The position numbers and the translations under genes are program-made. This document shows, one piece after another, positions 56,901 through 64,000 of a stretch of 64,000 bases of DNA. Below the pieces are notes generated by a model, which was given only the letters and a program-made list of their open reading frames with translations, did not search any database and was not told where the DNA came from. Position 1 is the first letter of the stretch, and each line of letters starts with the position of its first letter. The DNA comes from Globisporangium splendens (taxonomy: Eukaryota > Oomycota > Peronosporomycetes > Pythiales > Pythiaceae), in NCBI GenBank assembly GCA_006386115.1, contig VFIW01000016.1, forward strand, positions 310,001 through 374,000. The letters are read 5' to 3'.

Positions 56901-59900
56901 TGGTGTTTCAGCGCTCGAGAGGTGGCAAAAGGATTGCCCAGACCAGTTGGATGCATCTCTAGAAGAAGTGATCCCGCTCCTGTCTCCTTACTTGAATCGA
57001 TCTGATGAAGATACCAAAGAACAGCCGCAAAGACTTTCGTCGACGAAGAGTGCACCATCTATTGATGAAGAAGGGATGACCGAGTTTGGAAAAATCCAGC
57101 GCCGTATCCTCGTCCTTTTGGGAAAGATTGGCGGCAATGGCTCTCTTGTTATCAGTGGATTGAGTAGTTCATCAAACGATGGAGAAACTGCTGGTGGCTG
57201 TCGCATTCCCCAGTTTGATGTGTCATTGGAACTTAGTGACATGTCGATATGCTTGGCTATGGACAAAGTCATGATTCAAACTGGGGATTTAGCTGTTCAC
57301 AGCACGGACCGGCGTCTCAAGATTGGTGCGTGCGAAACTTTCCATGCGTTGGTGTGCTACCTTTGCGGTAAAACGGCCACACACCCGCACTCAAGCGACA
57401 GTAAATCTGTGTTCTATCAGATTTGGAAGAAGACTTTTCCGATGCTGGTGCTTTTGGCCACCGACGCGGAAAAGATATGCCGAACGCTTTTTGAGCCTCT
57501 TCTCTTCCAAGTGATTCGATGGCTTTGCAGTTCAAGCGACTCGTATCCCTTTGAGTTTTCTATGATCCTTGACGAGCTTGCTGCTGGACTCTCTCAACCA
57601 GGGAATAGCGCAGTGCGAGAGATGTCGGGAAAAGCATTTTCTGAAGTGTTGAGTTCATCAATTGAGCATGAAGGGAACACAAGCCGAAGTGTTGCCAGAG
57701 CTGAAATAATCTTTGAGCGGCTTTTCTCGCTTTGTCAGCACCCGAGTTCAGTCCAGCGTATCGGTGGAGCAGTGACAATCAATTATGTCGTGCGCTCGCT
57801 CAATCAAGACAATACCGACATCATCAGTGCGTTTGCGCTACGCTGTATCAAGGCATTTCTGTATTCATTACGGCTTTGTGATCGCGATGACCAAAATGGA
57901 CGCGGGGGCATGGAAATTGCGAGACAAATTATACAGAGGGCGGTGTTGAAGCTAGAGCGGGCGATTTCTAGATTTCCGCACCTCTTTATGAGAAAGGCAA
58001 GTGGCTCGACCCGGTCTGTTTCTTCTTCCGATTCGTGTCTCGAAGATATGACAGAATGGCTGTTCAAGCAAACAATGAGACGAGAGCGCTCTTTTCGTGA
58101 AGTGTGCCAAAAGATTTTCATATCTTTTGCTTCGTTGGTCAGCGGCGCGGGGTGTAAGAAATGGATCGTGAATTACGCTGGTGAGGGCCAAGATGTTACC
58201 AGTATTCTCGCTCCGATGGATTCGCTGGTGCACATTTTTCCTACAGAAGAAAGCAACAGCGAAGACGCAGGTCGAATGATTGACTGGTTGGAGCATTTTG
58301 CTGCTTCCGTTGACTCCTTCGCTTGGTGCATTCAAATATTGGATGGCGACGCAAGCTCAGTTTTGTCGATGCCATCAGGAGCAAATAAGCATTCTTCAAA
58401 GCGCAGAAGTGATGCAAGCGGTGAAAGCGAAATGTACAGCACTCAAGAAAAGAAAACGTTTACTTGGGCGATCGACAACTTTTTGAATCAGGACTATCCC
58501 CAGCAAGTTCAAGCATCGTCGTCAGCGGAGTATTTGATCCACAAACGCCTTGGACAGTCGTACACGCTATCCCTATCTTCTCTTTGTCGCCTGCTCTCTC
58601 CAAGTTTGGCATCCAACGGCGAGAGCTTATCGTGGCTAATTGATATCGAAAGCGGGGGATTCCAAGAGAAATTGTCAAAGAGGCTAATTCAATGCTTGGG
58701 AGAGGACCAAACCTTCAGCTCGAGCGCAAGTACACAGTATTTCCATGAAATCAAGGACTTTTGCAGAACGATTATGGCGAGCAAGAGACACATCACCGAC
58801 GTACTAAGGCAATGCGCGCTGGAGATGCTTGATCCTATGGTAAGCACTCTTCATCAAGTTCACAGCTCGAACGACAACCAAGAGATGTCCAATACCTCTT
58901 CAGTGAGTTTGTTGATTACTCAGGTAAGACCGAGTATTCTCCTGTTGCATGTATTGAAGGAAGTTCCTCATTGATATTTGATCTTGTTCGCAGCTCATCG
59001 AGGCAAATATTCTAGACCCAGACCAAGCAAAAAGATACAAACAAGATTTTGTTGATGCTGCTTTCAAGTCAATTCAAAAGTGCTCGACATCAACTCATCG
59101 CTATCGCGATGCAGTAGAAGAGTTCAAGGTGGGAAATTCACAATGCTGAATGTGTCGGACTGATCTAACTTTTGCGTTGCCTTTTTGCAGGCTGCATTGC
59201 GGTGTGGATGGGATGTGACACAAGTTTTTCAAGATGAGATCCGAAAAGAGCAGTTCGCATCAGTTTATCAAGATATTGTGTTGTGCTTGCCGTCACGAAA
59301 TATTTGGAGAGAGAGTTCTGAGTCTATCGTCAACAAATCCCTGAAAGACGGCCAAGTTCTCAGCTTGCTGCAAGATGTACTGAGGGCTGTTGTCGGTATA
59401 CAAGTATTCAAGCCTGAGACGACAGAGTGGGATGAATTTGCAGAGGTCTTGTCGTCCATAGTCAAACTTTTCGTGCAAGCCATTCAACCCAGCGGACCGG
59501 ACGTGGACATACAGAGGCAGCGAACAACGATTCAGATTATTCTTTATTTCATGGAGATATATGAAGGTTGCTCCAAGAGTGTGAAAGGGACTCTTCAAGC
59601 TGGATCGGTACCAGACATACGTGATAAAGTCGTGGATTTGCTCAATTGCCGCGATACGAGTTATTTGGTGAAAGCTGACTTGCTGAACGTACTTGCCCGA
59701 TTAAATCGATGCACTGGGGAATCGGACAATGGCAAAGAGTCCGTGTTTTTGATTGACACGCTGGAGAAATTCATCGCAGAAGAATTCCCGATTGTTTCAA
59801 CCGACGTGAAATTGGGGACGAAAGACTACGATGTTTACCAGTTGTTGTTTCGTCATCTGCTTGTGATCATTGAAGAAAGTCGCTCCGTCAAGTTCTTGAA

Positions 59901-62900
59901 GCTGCTGTTTCCCAGCCTAAAAGAAGGTTCAAAGCATTTGCTCTTAAGTGACTTGAAGCTCGGTTTAGCAAGCGTTACGGAAAAGTTATCGAGTAACACT
60001 GAAGCTCGTGATCTATTGGAGCTCGCAGACATCTTGCTGGATGTGTCTGTCGATATTTCTGTCCGGATGACGCTACTGGAGAACGTTTTCACTCCTCTGA
60101 TGGAGTTAGAAAATGCTCAGACTATGAAGGCGTTTTTCTTGTCGGAAATGGAAGCATCCAAAGTGACTATGATTAGTAAGCTGTCGACGCTTATAGCGAA
60201 TTCTGCAGATGTTGCTTCAGCCGGAAGCTTCTTCAGTGCTGCCGTGGGGTTCGCATTAGTCGAAATCCTGTTCCGGTTAGCTGATCCTGAATTCATCCGA
60301 AATGAAGTGAACGCTGCTTTTTTGGGCCACGCGAACGGGAAAGGCCGCGAGTTTACGATGTTGGTGTGCAAATGTGCAAGCAAAATGGTGACCAAATCAT
60401 ACGGAGAAGTCAGCGATACGGTTCGGTTTGCATGCTGCGAAGCATACAATTGCCTGCTTACAGCAGTGTCGCGGACTCAAAAGCAGGAGAAGTTTTTCGA
60501 TCAAATTCTTTTCCAAGACGCGCTGTGGAGTAACATCATCGATGCATCTCAAGAATACAAGCTCTATGCCGAAACTGGGCAGTTTGAGAAAATTCCTCTG
60601 TCGAGACTATCCGTCTCGACGTTGAAGACACAACAGCAAACTCAAGACACATCCCTCACATCCAGCCAGGGGAAGCGTAGTCGAGATTCTTCGTCAACTC
60701 TCCGATTTTTCAGCGCAAGCAGTTTGAGTCAAACAGCGCTTTTTGCCACTGCATCCACCCAATCGTTTGCTGAGCAAGATGCTGTTACAGCCGGATACAG
60801 CAATGTCGAGATCGAGTTGGATTCGATCAACGAGCACGCTTGCATGGTCCCGATTCTGCGAACGATCTTGCTCATGAAGGATGAGTTTGGTGGAAACTGG
60901 GAGAGCAGCTCTATGCCCAGTTGGATGCAGAAGATATTCAACGTTGTGGCAAACTCGCTTACGGAGCTGAACATTCGCCTATTTCTGGTGAAGATCGTGC
61001 TCAATGTGCCGGATTTGTTCAGTCCGTACGCATCAGCTTGGCTGGAAAAGATCCTTGATACCGTGTTGGAGGCGACCTGTTCTGTCTCATCGGGAGACAA
61101 ACAAGAGTTCAATTATTTGCTGCGGGATTGCTGCTATCTAGTGCTGGATGAATGGAAGGAAGTCTCCGTGGCGTCGCTGAAAGGGGTACCGTCTCGATTC
61201 CTTGCAACTTTGATCGAACTTACGCCGCACACAGTCAATATGATCATGCAAGACAATATCCTCTTGGTTACGCAGTTGATCATGCTCTGGAAAGGTTGCG
61301 TGAGTATTGACACGGCTGTCATCGAGAAATTTCTTTTTAGTGATGAAGTGGACACTCGACTGGAAGCTGCTGAGCGAGTTTCCGCCCTTCAGATCCTGAG
61401 TGCAATGCTGGCAGTCGGTGCCATCGACGAAATCCAGGTTGAGTCCACATCGGTTTATAGTCGGAGCATAACTGATGGCGTACTTTTGGCACTACACCAC
61501 ACACGACCGATCGTCTACACCATAGCGGCTGAAGTCGGAGGAATGTGTTTGCAGAACTTTCGATCAAAAACCGAAGCCTTCACGAGAAGTCTCTCGGATT
61601 CCATCGTGAAAGCGTACAATGAAGAAGATTATGGCCGCTTTCTGACATTACTGCGAAACGTGTCACTGCATTACTTCAAGTTTATCGATGCAATGATGCT
61701 CCAGCGTGTGTGCTCGCTGCTACCGAGAGTGATAGGAATCGAAGCCTGGTCTCGTCTTGCAATTGAAACATTGGAAAATGCATCGAAGAATGCTGACGTG
61801 ATACAGCTGATATTTCCTAGCATTCAGCCAACTGTGAGTCGATTCACTGCGCATCGTGACCCCTCAGTGCAATACGCTGCGTTGAGAGTGCTGAATGAAG
61901 TTTCAGATCACTTGGGAAGTTCCGAGTTGGAGCTGCTTATCAAGTGCAGCTCGGATGGAGGAGTCGGAGTTTTTGATCAGTACGGCTCTCATGCTGACGT
62001 AGATTGCCGGAAGCTCCTTTATTCCATGGCCATGAAATTCTATGGCAAAAGTTTGTCGGCTGGTCTGAAAGACGATCTAAGACGTGCACTGCTTGGCGGG
62101 CTTTCCGACAGTGATGCAGGGATTCGCGAGGAGCTCTTAGCATTTTGGAACTCGTCAGCGCTGATTCCATCTGCTGCCAGCCAACGTCTCTTGGAGCTTT
62201 TCCATTCGTTGTATGCGCCTAAGCTAGCAGACAAGTGGGTATTCTATGCAACGAATATCTTGGTCTTAACGACTAAGGGAAGCGATGCATATGAATCACC
62301 CATGTTCCCGAGTCCTTTGACCAAGTCTGAATTCCATGACACCGACATTGACACAACGTGGGAGGGTAAAAGCCAGACGATGGCTCCATTGTTCTCTATT
62401 GAAAGCGACAAGTTTACATCAAGATTGTCGAGCTTGCGAGATACTGGAAGCATGTCACAAAGCTTCTTGGCATCGCTGACAGAGGACGTGGGTAGTATGC
62501 ATCAGTCGCAACTCGTTTCGTCTGCGCTAGGTACGTTTATGCTTTGTATGATTCTATCTTTGAGTAAGAGGTTGTCTAATTGATTTGCTCCGCATATGCA
62601 AATCTAGGTTCCCAAGATGGCTTATCTCAATCGTCTCAATCCACGAACGGTACTAACCTGGAAAATGGAGCAAGGAGCAGTCGAAAGCGCTTTTCGAAGC
62701 GACCAGCAGCAAGCTCGGGAGCATATGCAGCGAAGACCACATCAAGGTTTTTCAAGGAGCAATACGCGTTGCTGAGAAAACACGAACAAGCAGTTGCGAA
62801 TCGACAACGAAGAGCTCGAAAGCAGCAGGTATCGATGAAGAGAAAGTATCGGATGGGCGATTATCCGGATATTCAAATCAAAATCCGCGACATCATCGAG

Positions 62901-64000
62901 CCGATCATGGCGCTGTGTGAGTGTCATGTACCGACGTCTCATTTGGTGTTTGCCGGGCTGTTCTCGTCCATAGTTCTTAGCTCTGAATTTCAGAAAGCTA
63001 ATATGGCTGAAGAACTCACTGAGCGGCTGCAACGAGCTCTATCGCGCTCAAAACTGTCACCAAGCTTTATCGGATGCATTCATTTAGCGTACTTCACGAC
63101 CATTTCCCTGAATCCTGGGTTTATCAAGCGCGTTGCGATTCCTGCGAGTTTTGTTGGTGGATCAAGTCTTGCAAGCGGGAATTATCACTCTGGTGAGCTA
63201 ATTCTTGAAGAAATCCTGAATCACTACCTGCACACGGAGGGCATCAAGGAAAGTCACAATTCAGAATCATACGAGTCTGTCGCAGAGTACAGGGATCAGC
63301 TGTACAAGATTTTGGCAACAATTCAGAAGAGCAATTTACTAATTGCTCTTTCATCAAGCTGCTGCACTGTTGACGAGTCCAAAATTGCGTTGCAAGCGCA
63401 AATCTCCGGCGATCTCCCTTTTGCGATTGCTTCATACAAAAAGGCTGAAAGCATTCTGGCCGAGAGGAACGCGTATCTCAATGAAAACAAGCTACTGTCA
63501 AGTCAATTTGAGGCACAACGGTGCTATTGGGAGCGAATGGGGTGTCTCGAAAAGCTCAATCATTGGGAAAAGCTTGAAGCTGAGCTGACTCAGAGCGAAG
63601 GAAACGATTTGTCGTTTATTTGGAAACAAGATCCGCCATATCTTGAGCAAGGAATTGGACATTGCGTTCGATCATACTTGGGGACGAGCAAGAAAAATCG
63701 CGATGGTGAGGCCAGGAGCAAAATGGCGGCGTTCATTGATGCTGCTACGAAAGTGACAAATGTGTGGGATCTCCTCACCAACAAATTCTGTGTCGAGCTT
63801 TGCTTGATGTATTTGGAGCTCGGAGAAATCAGCCGAGTGCGAGTTCTTGCGGAGACGTTCTACACAAAATTTCTGACAAGATGGCAAAATACGAGCCCAG
63901 TTGCGACGCTTCCACGCCTGGAGCTGATGCAGTCGCTTTCGTCAATTGTGGAGATGGACGAACTCCTCGCTTTGATGCAGGCTTCTGGTCACCAGAGAAA
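53976..64000 (+). CDS. PRKDC: DNA-PKcs-like PI3K-related kinase, N-terminal ~3050 residues (partial)
   Basis: Inferred exons: 53976-54386, 54475-54597, 54683-54912, 55010-55187, 55276-55629, 55715-55948, 56020-56295, 56369-56464, 56551-58923, 58994-59128, 59191-62530 and 62608 to the window end, all in frame. The visible part is helical-repeat (HEAT/armadillo-like) throughout. Family resemblance is strongest in the last exon, where KRKYRMGDYPDIQIKIRDII matches the YRxGDLPDIQI signature ahead of the FAT domain. The start (LKDLAAFLEAQHAVESIDET) and the block TVEVIGHLASRFP also fit. DNA-PKcs binds Ku at double-strand breaks and drives non-homologous end joining. At about 3050 residues the FAT end and kinase domain (about another 1000 residues) must lie beyond the window, so activity cannot be judged. 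ATM, ATR or TOR are less likely because of the GDYPDIQI signature. Confidence 0.88.

Overview
The window looks like nuclear DNA of an oomycete or a close stramenopile relative. Genes are densely packed on both strands. Where introns occur they are short (about 70-110 bases) with GT..AG ends. Three start sites lie just downstream of sequences resembling the oomycete initiator (CTCATTYY followed by a CAWTTT-like block). A SPEF1-type gene suggests flagellate zoospores. The genus cannot be named from sequence alone.

Layout. 1-7 kb: a secreted multicopper oxidase fused to a ZIP metal transporter (960-3692), then an oomycete-type protein of unknown role (5373-6671). 7-17.9 kb: a DHHC palmitoyltransferase (minus, six exons), an ANKZF1/Vms1-type peptidyl-tRNA hydrolase (two exons), a SPEF1-like calponin-homology protein (four exons) and Spt6 (minus, four exons, 1571 residues). 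18.6-44.3 kb: one giant locus for a membrane protein with a signal peptide, three N-terminal beta-sandwich repeats, two cadherin-like units, about 60 IPT/TIG units, a cysteine-rich GCC2/GCC3 block, a polytopic membrane domain and a cytoplasmic tail. Its frame is broken by six one-base indels at G/C runs and three in-frame stops, while roughly 29 kb of other coding sequence here shows none. 44.4-45.7 kb: RCL1 (minus, three exons). 47.1-51.0 kb: a fusion of two different PLP enzyme folds. 51.1-53.7 kb: TFIP11/Ntr1-like G-patch protein (minus, one exon). 53.98 kb to the window end: the first ~3050 residues of a DNA-PKcs-like PI3K-related kinase, whose kinase domain lies outside.

Most genes are housekeeping: transcription elongation (Spt6), splicing (TFIP11), rRNA processing (RCL1), ribosome quality control (Vms1), end-joining repair (DNA-PKcs), protein S-acylation (DHHC). 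The unusual parts are the oxidase-transporter fusion, the double-PLP fusion and the broken giant TIG locus. Several genes are head to head and share short upstream regions; the TFIP11/DNA-PKcs one holds a nested palindrome. No tRNA, rRNA, CRISPR array or mobile element was recognised. Splice junctions were placed by eye from GT..AG signals, frame and family resemblance.
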